Shown here: piece by piece, positions 25,999-33,892 of the stretch
Position numbering within the stretch: position 1 is the first letter of the stretch
Layout of the letters: each line of letters starts with the position of its first letter
Assembly: GCA_016194745.1 (NCBI GenBank)
Contig: JACQBA010000015.1
Span: 186,236 to 250,235, forward strand
Origin: Elusimicrobiota bacterium
GTDB taxonomy: Bacteria > Elusimicrobiota > Elusimicrobia > UBA1565 > JACRDR01
DNA length: 64,000 nt
Direction of reading: 5' to 3'
Notes under the pieces: generated by a model
Seen by the model: only the letters and a program-made list of their open reading frames with translations
The model's database searches: none
What the model was told of the DNA's origin: nothing
Position numbers and translations under genes: made by a program

Positions 25999-27063
25999 AT
26001 GACGCAGATACGGCTTCTGTCGGCGGCCGCGGCGCTTGTGCTCACCGCGGGGCCGGCGAAGGCGCAGGAGACGTCCGAGGCCGCGGCGCCGGTCGCGACG
26101 GTCAACGGGGACGTCATCACGCGCGGCGAGTTCGACCGCGCCTGGAACGCGGCGCTCGAGGCCAGGAAGGCCCAGCCGGCCGCGGCGCCGCTCGACAAGC
26201 AGGGCGAGACGAAGGGCAGGCGCGCGCTCCTGCGGCGGCTCATCGAGCAGCGGCTGCTCCTGCAGGAAGCCAAGCGCCGCGGCGTCGATATCCCGACAAA
26301 GGCGGTCGACGAGCGCGTGGCGGCGGTGATGAACCGCTTTTCGGCCGCGGTGACCGGGCCCGGCGGCGTCACGCCCGCGCAGGCCTTCGAGGCCGAGCTC
26401 GCCAAGAGGGGCCTCACGCGCGCCGCCTACGAGGAGGGCGTGCGCGAGGAGCTCCTGCGCGCCAAGCTCCTGCAGCAGATCGTCGAGCCCCAGCTCAAGA
26501 CGCCGGGGGAGGAGGAGCTGCGCAAGCTATACGGCGAGGCGCTCGCCGCGGCCGCGGCGCCGAAGCGGGAGGCGGCGCTCCCCGCGCGCGAGGATTTCGA
26601 CGAACTCGTGCGGCGCCTCAGGGCCAAGACGGGCGAGCGGGTGCGCTTTCGCTATCTTCTCGTCGAGGAGGAGGCCAAGGCGAAGGAGCTCGCCGCGAAG
26701 ATCGCCGCGGGGGAGAGCTTCGCCGCGCTCGCCCGGGGGCACTCGCTCGACCGCCCGAGCGGCGCGCGCGGCGGCGACGCGGGATTTGCCGCGCGCGGTG
26801 ACGTCCCGGAGCTCGATGAGACGCTGTTCTCGCTCGCCGTCGGCGCGCTCTCGCCGCCCGTCAAGACCTCGCGCGGCTGGCACATCCTCCGCGTCGAGGA
26901 GAAGAAGGCCAAGACCGAGACCACGTTCGAGGAGTCGCGCCCCGCCGTCATCTCCGCGATCAAACGCGCCCATATCCGCGCCGAATACGCCAAGCTCCTC
27001 GCCCGCCTGCGCAAGACCGCCGCCGTCCAGTTCCACGGCACCTACACCAACCTCCTCCCCTGA
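25999..27063 (+). CDS. SurA/PpiC-type periplasmic peptidyl-prolyl isomerase
   Basis: 354 aa with a signal peptide (MTQIRLLSAAAALVLTAGPAKA). An N-terminal SurA_N-like helical chaperone domain (VATVNGDVITRGEFDRAW) spans about 25-190. The parvulin domain follows (RVRFRYLLVEEEAKAKEL, SGARGGDAGFAARGDVPEL, VKTSRGWHILRVEEKK). It should assist folding of envelope proteins. ATG 25999 is chosen over an upstream in-frame ATG because of the signal peptide and the TACAGT box. Confidence 0.85.
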   Translation: MTQIRLLSAAAALVLTAGPAKAQETSEAAAPVATVNGDVITRGEFDRAWNAALEARKAQPAAAPLDKQGETKGRRALLRRLIEQRLLLQEAKRRGVDIPTKAVDERVAAVMNRFSAAVTGPGGVTPAQAFEAELAKRGLTRAAYEEGVREELLRAKLLQQIVEPQLKTPGEEELRKLYGEALAAAAAPKREAALPAREDFDELVRRLRAKTGERVRFRYLLVEEEAKAKELAAKIAAGESFAALARGHSLDRPSGARGGDAGFAARGDVPELDETLFSLAVGALSPPVKTSRGWHILRVEEKKAKTETTFEESRPAVISAIKRAHIRAEYAKLLARLRKTAAVQFHGTYTNLLP

Positions 27064-27123
27064 CCCACGCGGTCGCCGACAGGGCGAAAAAATGCCATGG
27101 GTCCTAGGGCCTATGGTGGTATA

Positions 27124-27164
27124 GGCCCAAGAGCCCAGGATCACGATTCTGGCTATGCTATACT
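27124..27164 (+). promoter_or_regulatory. GGCCCA element and TATACT box of the ATP-grasp gene
   Basis: GGCCCA starts at 27124 and TATACT at 27159, followed by seven bases and the GTG at 27172. An inverted GGGCCTAT/ATAGGCCC pair lies just upstream (27107-27128). The leaderless layout supports the GTG start. Confidence 0.4.
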
Positions 27165-27171
27165 TTCACCT

Positions 27172-28332
27172 GTGACTCCCGCTCGCGAGGTGCTGTGCGT
27201 GGCCGCGTTGGACTGGCTGGGCGTCGCCAAGCTCCCCCGCTTCCTCAAGAAAGCCGGCGCCAAGGTCACGGCGATGTCTCCGAAGAGCTTCTACCTCGCG
27301 AGCTCGCGCTACGTCGACCGCCGCATCCTCGGCAGCGCCGACCCGATCGTCGCGATCGACGAGCTCCGGGCGCATTTGAAGCAGCGCGAGAAGCCCTACG
27401 ACTGGGTCGTCCTGGGCGACGACGCGCTCCTCGCCGAGGCCGCGCGCCGCGGACGCGACCCGGTGCTGGCCAAGCTCCTGCCCGCGCCGGCCGGCGAGCG
27501 CATGGCGGCGCTGTCGTCCAAGATCGGTTTCAACTGGCTGATGGAAGGCGCCAAGGTCCCGCTGCCGCGCTACGCGACGGCACCGCGCGCGGCCGACATC
27601 CTGTCCGCCGCGGAGGCCGTGGGGTATCCCGTCATCGTCAAGCCCTCGCGCGCGTGGGGCGGCGTCGGCGTCTTTCGCGCGGACTCGCCGGAGGACGTCA
27701 AGCGCCGCCAGATTCCGGAAGGCGAGTTCATCGTCCAGAAATACCTCAAGGGCCGCGCCGGCACCTCGACCGCCTTGTTCTTCCAGGGACGCCCGGCATT
27801 CTGGTTCTCGTCGCTCAGCGCGGCGGTCCATCCCGAGCCCTACGGCCCGGCCTGCAGCCGCCAGTACATCCCCCTTCCCAAGTTCGAATCGACGCTCAAC
27901 GCGATCGGCAAGGCGCTTCAGTTCCACGGCATGTGCGGCATCGATTGGGTGATCCCGGAAGGGACCGAGACTCCCGCGGTGATCGAGTTGAACGGCCGCC
28001 CGGCGCCGGCGCTCGAGATGGCGCCGCGCTTCGGCGCGGACCTGACGGCCGCGCTCACCGATTTCGTGGCCGGCGTCGACGCGGTCCGGCCGCCGCCCGA
28101 GGAAGCCGACGACCGCGTCTTTCACATGTTCCCCCTTCGCTTTCAGAAGGCGATCCACCAGAGGAGCCTCGCCGACATGGCGAAGCTCGCCTCGGGCCTA
28201 GACGGCCCCGTCGTCGTCCCCTGGGCCGACCCGGGCCTCCTCAGCCGCATCGCCCTGACCAACGCGAAGGGCTATCTCCGCTGGATCGGCCGCCGCGTCG
28301 GCGTCGTCAAACCCGACCCCAAGAAGCGCTAG
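27172..28332 (+). CDS. ATP-grasp family ligase
   Basis: 386 aa. The fold is seen in YPVIVKPSRAWGGVGVFRAD (lysine and glycine-rich loop), GEFIVQKYLKGRAGTSTALF and GIDWVIPEGTETPAVIELNGRP, where the final Glu/Asn bind Mg-ATP. The layout is that of carboxylate-amine ligases related to carbamoyl-phosphate synthase. The substrate is not known, and no pathway genes are adjacent. The first 95 residues (VAALDWLGVAKLPRFLKKAG) form the pre-ATP-grasp Rossmann-like domain. Confidence 0.78.
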   Translation: MTPAREVLCVAALDWLGVAKLPRFLKKAGAKVTAMSPKSFYLASSRYVDRRILGSADPIVAIDELRAHLKQREKPYDWVVLGDDALLAEAARRGRDPVLAKLLPAPAGERMAALSSKIGFNWLMEGAKVPLPRYATAPRAADILSAAEAVGYPVIVKPSRAWGGVGVFRADSPEDVKRRQIPEGEFIVQKYLKGRAGTSTALFFQGRPAFWFSSLSAAVHPEPYGPACSRQYIPLPKFESTLNAIGKALQFHGMCGIDWVIPEGTETPAVIELNGRPAPALEMAPRFGADLTAALTDFVAGVDAVRPPPEEADDRVFHMFPLRFQKAIHQRSLADMAKLASGLDGPVVVPWADPGLLSRIALTNAKGYLRWIGRRVGVVKPDPKKR

Positions 28333-28378
28333 CCGCCCCTCGCCCGCCTCAAAATCCGCACAGAATCGGCTCAAGGAG

Positions 28379-28436
28379 CCGGTGCCAGTCGTTGACTGTC
28401 AAGTAAAAATACTTGACAGTCAACGACTGGCACCGG
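28379..28436. repeat. REP-like inverted pair 4 (perfect)
   Basis: A 26-bp arm beginning CCGGTGCCAGTCGTTGACTG (28379-28404) pairs perfectly with 28411-28436 around the loop AAAAAT. It lies 46 bases after the ATP-grasp stop codon and could also end that transcript. Confidence 0.9.
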
Positions 28437-28474
28437 TAGGTCCTTTGGACCTTGTGGACCTCCGGCGTCCGTCG

Positions 28475-28480
28475 TATCCT
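28475..28480 (+). promoter_or_regulatory. -10 box (TATCCT) before the 28487 gene
   Basis: TATCCT is followed by six bases and ATG 28487, a leaderless layout. It decides against the ATG at 28483, which is in another frame. Confidence 0.4.
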
Positions 28481-28486
28481 AGATGT

Positions 28487-29017
28487 ATGCGTCCGATCGC
28501 GGCGTGGATGTTGCTCAGCGCGGCCGTTCCGGCGTGGGCCGGGCCGGGCCCGTGGGCCACCTCCGTCGGCTACGACGACCGGGGCGCGCGCGCGGATGTG
28601 AGCTTCCGCGTGCGCTGGGACCGGCGCGACGCCTTGCGCCTGCCGCTCGAAGGCGGAAAGGCGCTGCTCGATCCCTTCGGCACCGTCGCCTCCGTCGTGG
28701 GGGGCGCCTTGGGGAGCCCGCGCCTGCAGCTGTACGGCGTCGTCTTCCGGCCCGTGCGCCGCGGCGCGCCGGCCTCCGCTTCCAAAGGCGCCGGCGCCTC
28801 CTCGGCGTCCTCGGCCGCCCCGACGGAAGAACCCGGCATCGCGCTCAGCCTCGCCCCGAGCCTCGATTCCCTGACCGGCGACGCCAAGCGCGAGCTCCGC
28901 CGCTGGATGGTCCGCGAGACCTTCGACCACAGCCTCCGCAATCACCGCGACGCCCCCTACTGGCAGAAGCAGGCCCTCGTGGACGCCGCCGCCGGCACTC
29001 TCGGCAACCCCTTCTAA
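28487..29017 (+). CDS. Secreted protein of unknown function
   Basis: 176 aa with signal peptide MRPIAAWMLLSAAVPAWAGPG. The mature chain has a beta-rich first half, a low-complexity Ala/Ser linker (residues 95-120), and an amphipathic helical end. No family is recognised. Another secreted-protein gene follows after 17 bases with its own TATACT box. Confidence 0.5.
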   Translation: MRPIAAWMLLSAAVPAWAGPGPWATSVGYDDRGARADVSFRVRWDRRDALRLPLEGGKALLDPFGTVASVVGGALGSPRLQLYGVVFRPVRRGAPASASKGAGASSASSAAPTEEPGIALSLAPSLDSLTGDAKRELRRWMVRETFDHSLRNHRDAPYWQKQALVDAAAGTLGNPF

Positions 29018-29034
29018 GGTATACTGCGCGGGAC

Positions 29035-29937
29035 ATGCGCTCGGCGCTTCTCGCGGCACTTCTACTGCTCCCGGCCTGCGCGCGCGCCGAGGAGGTCGTG
29101 CGGGTGCTGGGCCCTCTGCGCATCCGCGGCCGGCACGAGCCCATGACGGGCCCGATGCTCGAGGGCGACGTCGAGCTCCCGAGCCGCTGGATCACGCGCT
29201 ACCGCGCGCGGCTCTTGGACGAGACGAAGGCGCCCGAGTCGGGGCAAACGCTCTGGTGCCACACGGCGCTCCACTTGCCGCCCTACTATCTCCCCTCGCT
29301 CGTGCTCGGCCCGGGCCTTTCCGAGATCGCCTTCCCGAAGGGCTTCGGCGTGCGCCTGCGCGGCGCGCGGCCCGCGCGCGTGAGCGCGATGCTCCAAAGC
29401 GAAGACGCCGCGACGGACCGCGCGCTCTACTTCGAGCTCGCCTTCGACGCGCCGGGAAAAAATGACCCGCCGCCCAAGGAGCTCCTCCACTACGCCTGGG
29501 CGATGCGCCCCGACGCGCTCAAGGCCGAGTCCGTCTCGGGCTGGTACGACTGGTGGGTGCCGCCGGGCCGCCACGCCTACCGCCAGGAGTTCACGCTCCC
29601 GTGCGCGGGCAAGGTCCACTTCGCGACGACGCACCTGCACCGCTACGCCGCGCGCGTGCGCATCCTCGACGCCGCGACCGGAACCGCCCTCCTCGACAAG
29701 CCCGTCGCCGAGACGCCCGCGCGCACCATGGTCGAGACGCCCGTCTGGTCGGACGCGGCCGGGTTCCTTCTAGCGAAGGACCGCCCCTACGTCTTCGAGG
29801 CCGCCTACGACAACCCGCTCTCCGAACGCGTCTCCGCCATGGCGACCCTCCACCTCTTCTTCCACCCCGAGCCCGCCTGCGACCTCCCCCCGCCCGAACC
29901 CGACCGCCTCCCCCCGCGCGCCCGCAAGCACCACTAA
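29035..29937 (+). CDS. Secreted His-rich-motif protein, possibly copper-monooxygenase-like
   Basis: 300 aa with a signal peptide (MRSALLAALLLLPACARA). LWCHTALHLPPYYLP and VHFATTHLHRYAARVRILDAATG place His residues in HxxxH and HxH patterns. The second segment resembles the copper-binding C-terminal domain of type II ascorbate-dependent monooxygenases, but a full set of ligands cannot be assigned. The C-terminus is Pro/Arg-rich. A TATACT box at 29020-29025 precedes the ATG by nine bases. Confidence 0.45.
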   Translation: MRSALLAALLLLPACARAEEVVRVLGPLRIRGRHEPMTGPMLEGDVELPSRWITRYRARLLDETKAPESGQTLWCHTALHLPPYYLPSLVLGPGLSEIAFPKGFGVRLRGARPARVSAMLQSEDAATDRALYFELAFDAPGKNDPPPKELLHYAWAMRPDALKAESVSGWYDWWVPPGRHAYRQEFTLPCAGKVHFATTHLHRYAARVRILDAATGTALLDKPVAETPARTMVETPVWSDAAGFLLAKDRPYVFEAAYDNPLSERVSAMATLHLFFHPEPACDLPPPEPDRLPPRARKHH

Positions 29938-29950
29938 GATAATCCCTTAT

Positions 29951-30517
29951 CTATTTCTCCTCCCAGGAGCGCGGGTCGTCCTCCCACTGATGGCGGTTGA
30001 TCACCTGCTCGACGGCCCGCACGAACGCGTCCAAGCGCTCGGTCGTCAGGCCGTCGGTGTAGGAGACTCGTTTCGACTTGCCGTCGACGGGCGCCTCGAT
30101 CGAGCGGCTGCAGGCGTCGGTCTGGCTCGACTGCCGGGGTGGGTAGGGGTCGAAGCGCTCCGGGAAGTCGCGGTATTTGTGCGACTCAATCAGCGCGCGG
30201 AGCTCGGCCACCTCCGCTTGGCTCAGGCGCAGCGCGCGGTTCTCCGAGCGCGTCTCGGGTCCCGGCGGGCCGATGCCGTCGTAGCTCCACCACTGCACCT
30301 TGCCGGAGGGGCGCACCGTGCGCGTGCCGCGCGTCAGCGGATAGGGGCAGCTGTAATGCTCCATGAGTACGAAGCGGGGACCCGCGGGCGGCGCCGGCGC
30401 GAGCGCGGGCGTCCGCGGCGCGGCGCAGGCGCACGCCGCAGCGAGCGCCGCGAGCGCTAGGAGTCGCGGAAGATCTTGGGCAGCTGGAAGGGCAGCAGGA
30501 ACGCGACCAAGAGGCAT
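29951..30517 (-). CDS. Lipoprotein-like protein of unknown function
   Basis: 188 aa. A hydrophobic stretch with Cys (LLALAALAAACACAAP) resembles a lipobox, followed by a Pro-rich linker and a C-terminal domain with WSYDGIGPPGPETRSENRAL and SQTDACSRSIEAPVDG. The start is uncertain: ATG 30517 lies inside the end of the upstream membrane-protein gene, and no closer ATG gives a signal. The two genes are probably one operon. Confidence 0.45.
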   Translation of the reverse strand: MPLGRVPAALPAAQDLPRLLALAALAAACACAAPRTPALAPAPPAGPRFVLMEHYSCPYPLTRGTRTVRPSGKVQWWSYDGIGPPGPETRSENRALRLSQAEVAELRALIESHKYRDFPERFDPYPPRQSSQTDACSRSIEAPVDGKSKRVSYTDGLTTERLDAFVRAVEQVINRHQWEDDPRSWEEK

Positions 30518-30846
30518 ATCAGGTTGAACTTCCCCCACGGCACCGGCGCCTGCCGCAGGAGGCTCGCGGCGAACTCGCCCGCCACGATCGAGAGCACGCT
30601 CACGACGGAGGTCGCCGCGCAGACGGGCCACGGCGGCGACAGGAACTTGCCGCTCTTAAATATCGCGGGGTTGAACCCGTACGTCGGCCCGAGCACCGCG
30701 GGGAGCATGAGGATCACCGCGACGAAGATCCTCACGTTGAGCACGTCGAAGATGCCGGTATAGGCCCGTATCCCGGCGTAGAGCGCCGCGCTCAGCGCGA
30801 ATCCCGCCGCGGCCCCGACTCCGACCCGCTTCCAGTCGATCGGCAT
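30457..30846 (-). CDS. Small integral membrane protein
   Basis: 129 aa with about four hydrophobic segments (VGAAAGFALSAALYAGI, IFVAVILMLPAVLG, VCAATSVVSVLSIVAG, LICLLVAFLLPFQL). No family is recognised. A perfect TATAAT (minus strand, 30854-30859) ends seven bases before ATG 30846, giving a leaderless start. Confidence 0.6.
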   Translation of the reverse strand: MPIDWKRVGVGAAAGFALSAALYAGIRAYTGIFDVLNVRIFVAVILMLPAVLGPTYGFNPAIFKSGKFLSPPWPVCAATSVVSVLSIVAGEFAASLLRQAPVPWGKFNLICLLVAFLLPFQLPKIFRDS

Positions 30847-30853
30847 TTCGCGG

Positions 30854-30859
30854 ATTATA
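30854..30859 (-). promoter_or_regulatory. -10 box (TATAAT) of the 30846 gene
   Basis: The minus strand reads TATAAT, seven bases, then ATG. No Shine-Dalgarno sequence is present between them. Confidence 0.55.
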
Positions 30860-31012
30860 CACGGATAGCGCTCCCGGCGCCACCGCGTGCGCGGACCGCC
30901 GCGGCGGGGGCCTCGAGCGGAATATGACTCTTGTCATAGACGGGCTACAGGGCGTTGACCTGACCGCAATTCCAATGTGAGGTGCCGGTCGGCTACAATC
31001 CATTCATACGCG

Positions 31013-31471
31013 ATGACTCCCGCGCAATCGCCATCCGCAGCGCCGTCGAAAGACGCGCCCGTCATCTGGCACATCGACGATTCGCAAAGCGACCGGGACC
31101 TCTTCGAGGAGGCGCTGCGGGCGTGGCGCACGCCCTACGTCCTGCGCACGTTCGTCGACGCGCGGGAGGCCCTCAGGACCCTGTCCCGGAGGCACCGCGT
31201 CGAGCCCGTCGAAGTTCCCGACCTCATCGTGCTCGACGTGCACATGCCGGGAATGAACGGCTTTGAGTTCCTTGCGGCCAAGGAGCGCTATCCGGCGATA
31301 GCGGGGGCGTGCGTCGTCCTTCTGACGGGATATCCCGTCGACGCGCGGATCCCCAAATACTACGGCCTGCACGCCCAGAATTGCCTGCGCAAGGCGCGCG
31401 ACTTGAAGGGCACGCGGACGATCTCCGCGATGATCGAAGGCTTATTACATTCCGCGCGCGCAAGCCGCTAG
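31013..31471 (+). CDS. Single-domain response regulator
   Basis: 152 aa comprising only a receiver domain: acidic pair HIDDSQSD, phosphoacceptor Asp in LIVLDVHMPGMNG, Thr in VVLLTGYP and Lys in CLRKARDL. There is no output domain, so it acts by protein contact or as a phosphate relay, like Rcp1/CheY-type regulators. ATG 31013 follows a TACAAT box (30994-30999). No kinase gene is adjacent; the nearest is at 61,119. Confidence 0.82.
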   Translation: MTPAQSPSAAPSKDAPVIWHIDDSQSDRDLFEEALRAWRTPYVLRTFVDAREALRTLSRRHRVEPVEVPDLIVLDVHMPGMNGFEFLAAKERYPAIAGACVVLLTGYPVDARIPKYYGLHAQNCLRKARDLKGTRTISAMIEGLLHSARASR

Positions 31472-31549
31472 CCGCTCCGGCGGGCGCCTCTGCCTCGCGG
31501 CACGCCGTCTTGTTATGTGCTACGCTTAAGGTAGAGAACAGGAGACGCC

Positions 31550-31726
31550 ATGACCAAGAAAGCAGACCGCAAGCTTCCCCATGTGGTGCGCGACGAGCGC
31601 AAGACCGCCGTCGAGGCCCGCCGCGTGCGCGCCGAGAAGACCGCCGCCTACGACGCGAAGTACCAGGCCGACGCGCTCGCGCGCCGCGAGAAGCTCGCCG
31701 CCGAAGCGTCCGCCAAGCCCGCCTAG
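31550..31726 (+). CDS. Small charged protein
   Basis: 58 aa, Lys/Arg/Glu/Ala-rich (MTKKADRKLPHVVRDERKTA), likely a helix. AGGAG lies six bases before the ATG and a TACGCT box precedes it. A zinc-ribbon small gene follows after nine bases, so the two are probably cotranscribed. No function is recognised. Confidence 0.5.
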   Translation: MTKKADRKLPHVVRDERKTAVEARRVRAEKTAAYDAKYQADALARREKLAAEASAKPA

Positions 31727-31735
31727 CGATCGCGC

Positions 31736-31906
31736 ATGAAGGACAGACACGCGAAGGACTTCGCCCAGAAGCGCAACCCCCACGACAACGCGGGGTCGCC
31801 CGAGCGCGCGTGCCCCAAGTGCGCGGAGAAATTTCCCCCCAAGCCGGGATTTCGCTTCACCTCGCTCAAGTGCCCCAAGTGCGGGGCGGCGCTCGGCAAG
31901 CGCTAG
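31736..31906 (+). CDS. Small zinc-ribbon protein
   Basis: 56 aa. Two CPKC knuckles (ERACPKCAEKF and SLKCPKCGAALGKR) make a four-Cys zinc ribbon. Such small proteins often bind nucleic acid or other proteins. It is cotranscribed with the small charged gene upstream and followed by a bidirectional terminator. Confidence 0.6.
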   Translation: MKDRHAKDFAQKRNPHDNAGSPERACPKCAEKFPPKPGFRFTSLKCPKCGAALGKR

Positions 31907-31946
31907 GCGGGTCTCGCCTCGCCCGTCGTCGACGGCGCGCGCGAAA

Positions 31947-31978
31947 AAACACCGGTCCTCTTTCGAGTCCCGGTGTTT
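31947..31978. terminator. Bidirectional terminator
   Basis: AAACACCGG (31947-31955) pairs with CCGGTGTTT (31970-31978) around a 14-base loop, with an A-run before and a short T-run in the stem end. Confidence 0.65.
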
Positions 31979-32110
31979 CTCGCAGTTCTGAAGACCTATT
32001 CGATCCTCGTCCCTGCACCTTCAGGGTAACCCCGCCGCCCGAAGTCCGCCATGGACGGCGTGTCAGCCGTTGATGACGGTTTCGAGACGGCTAGCGTCGC
32101 CCGCAACGAC

Positions 32111-32431
32111 TTAGTGCTGGACCAGCTGCTTGACCTTGAACTGCTCGATGCCGGCCGCGGCGTTCGCGTTGTGAAGCGAAAAGAACTCTCCCTTCGGAGG
32201 ATTGATCTTCATCTTCTCGAACGCGGGAAGGAGCCGGGTCTTGAAGAACCCATCCAGCGCCTCTTGCGAGGCCCAGACGTCGGCGACATGGATGTTTCCG
32301 GCGGGATCGAAGCCCGCCGCGTGGAAGATCATGCCTTCGGGCTGCCGGTGCTCCCAGTCGACTTCTTTGCGCAGCGTCTCGTAGTGGCTCTTCTTGAGGT
32401 CCGGCGCGGTGAACATTGCGAGGATCGCCAT
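32111..32431 (-). CDS. Small ABM/dimeric alpha-beta barrel-type protein
   Basis: 106 aa. The pattern of a short beta strand (AILAMFTAP), helix, GMIFHAAGFDPAGNIHVADVW and a helix ending FFKTRLLPAFEKM resembles dimeric ferredoxin-like (antibiotic-biosynthesis monooxygenase-type) domains. AAGGAGG precedes the ATG by six bases. The ligand or substrate is unknown. The 250 bases upstream hold only a single REP arm. Confidence 0.55.
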   Translation of the reverse strand: MAILAMFTAPDLKKSHYETLRKEVDWEHRQPEGMIFHAAGFDPAGNIHVADVWASQEALDGFFKTRLLPAFEKMKINPPKGEFFSLHNANAAAGIEQFKVKQLVQH

Positions 32432-32598
32432 AGTACGCCTCCTTGTGCGTGATGTCTGCTCTTAAGTGTACCTCATGCCGTTGTAGCTTCCGCGAAGCCC
32501 ATGTAAAACCTTTGTTAGGTGTCAGGTTTGCACTAGCGCGCTTAGCGTGCATGACTCACCGCCCAGCGCCCGCCGCCGCCGATGACGGCGCCCTCTGA

Positions 32599-32626
32599 CG
32601 GTGCCGGTCGTTGACTGTCGAGTTTC
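32599..32626 (+). repeat. Single REP-like arm
   Basis: One unpaired arm, CGGTGCCGGTCGTTGACTGT at 32599-32618, continuing CGAGTTTC, without an inverted partner. It is the rightmost copy seen in the window, 56 bases before the tRNA. Confidence 0.75.
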
Positions 32627-32681
32627 CCTCGCGTCCTCCCCGCCAATTCGCATTGGCTGGGGTTATTTGCTATCATTCTGA

Positions 32682-32755
32682 CGCGGGGTAGAGCAGCCTG
32701 GTAGCTCGCAAGGCTCATAACCTTGAGGTCGCTGGTTCAAATCCAGCCCCCGCAC
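32682..32755 (+). tRNA. tRNA-fMet (initiator, anticodon CAT)
   Basis: 74 bases with full cloverleaf: acceptor CGCGGGG/CCCCGCA, D arm GAGC...GCTC, anticodon stem CAAGG/CCTTG with loop CTCATAA, and T arm GCTGG TTCAAAT CCAGC. The unpaired C1 with A72 and A11 in the D stem mark it as initiator. The usual three G:C pairs of the anticodon stem are only two here (A29:U41). CCA is not encoded. TATCAT at 32671-32676 is a likely -10 box. Confidence 0.92.
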
Positions 32756-32788
32756 CCGCTTTCAGTAGTTTCTCGACGAGTGAGCGAC

Positions 32789-32818
32789 AAAACCCCGGTC
32801 CAAAAAGGCCGGGGTTTT
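32789..32818 (+). terminator. Terminator of the tRNA gene
   Basis: AAAACCCCGG (32789-32798) pairs with CCGGGGTTTT (32809-32818), followed by GCTTTTTT. Confidence 0.8.
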
Positions 32819-32862
32819 GCTTTTTTAGACCCCTGCTGCACCACAATGTTAGTGGAGGTCCA

Positions 32863-33358
32863 ATGACGAGGAAAACGCTGTCGTACCGCCCCGCCGCGAA
32901 CGCGAAAGCCCATCGTCTTCGACCTTCCCCTTCCATAGATCGGCTCATCTGAGATGTGGGAGGCCTATCGCGATGTTATCGAGAAATTTCATCCCATTTC
33001 ACTCGAGACGGAACGGGAGCTTATCGATCTAGCGCAGCGCGGATCGCGGTAAAGTCGCGACGAGATGGTTCTTCGGCACGTCGGGTTCGTTATTTTCAGG
33101 CTGCATAAGAGAACATATAGCCAGTACTTGGGACGTCACGGGGAGGATCTGCTTTCCATGGCGCTTCCCCTCCTTTTGAGCAAGATCGACAGCTATGATC
33201 TGGAATACCGGGATAAGCGCGGGAATCCTAAGCCGGTGAGGTTTTCATCATACATCTGGAAGCGCGTCGATGGTTTCATTATCGATTCGCTGAAGGAGAT
33301 TCGCAGGACGGAGACCATCGAAACTGCCATGGACTTGGAGTCGATGCCGGCGCTTTGA
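32863..33358 (+). pseudogene. Sigma-70-like gene, interrupted
   Basis: A GGAGG site precedes ATG 32863, whose frame (MTRKTLSYRPAANAKAHRLR) stops at 32952. From ATG 32954 another frame reads FHPISLETERELIDLAQRGS, then hits TAA at 33050-33052, and continues in the same frame with MVLRHVGFVIFRLHKRTY and FSSYIWKRVDGFIIDSLKE to 33358. These are regions 1.2 and 2 of a sigma-70-like factor. A frameshift and an in-frame stop break it, and regions 3-4 are missing. It may be a decayed or truncated gene from a transferred element. Confidence 0.65.
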
Positions 33359-33577
33359 AATCGGCGATCGGGTCTGATGATCTTGGGCATGTAGTTCGCT
33401 ACGTTATGTATTAATATGTAATAGCTCTATTTGAGATATTTAATAGAAATTATGTCAATTAATGTTCTTTTTAGATCATTAGTAGTGTATTGACTTTTTA
33501 GGAAATACGATGTATTATTGTTCTAGATGAGATACTTATAGCTAAATATACGATTAACTGATCTAAATGGACACTTT
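33359..33577. other. AT-rich spacer
   Basis: About 220 bases with markedly lower GC than the neighbours, with runs such as TATTTAATAGAAATTATG. It contains no gene. It probably holds the promoter and operators of the hipBA operon. The base composition suggests it was acquired with that operon. Confidence 0.6.
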
Positions 33578-33892
33578 ATGAATGAGGCATACACTCCCGA
33601 AGAATTGGCTCTCGCAATTGGAGAGAACATCCGATCGCTCCGACTGCAAAAGAATCTCACTCAGCAAGCCTTAGCCGCACAGGCGGGCGTGAGTATGAGT
33701 GCCTTGCGTCATCTCGAATCTGGACAAGGCGCGAATCTCGGAACGCTCATCCGCGCCGTCCGTGCCCTAGACAAACAAGAGTGGCTCCAAGCCTTGGCGC
33801 CACGGATTACGATCAATCCCTTGCACATGACACAATCGCTTGCCACGCGGCAGCGCGCGCGTGGGCGCCGAAATAAGGGGACCCATGGCTAA
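33578..33892 (+). CDS. hipB: HipB-like antitoxin, XRE family
   Basis: 104 aa. A helix-turn-helix is clear: LRLQKNLTQQALAAQAGVSM followed by SALRHLESGQGANLGTLIRAV (about residues 21-63). HipB proteins bind operators and neutralise the HipA kinase. The gene overlaps hipA by eight bases. GC content is lower than in the surrounding chromosome. Confidence 0.82.
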   Translation: MNEAYTPEELALAIGENIRSLRLQKNLTQQALAAQAGVSMSALRHLESGQGANLGTLIRAVRALDKQEWLQALAPRITINPLHMTQSLATRQRARGRRNKGTHG

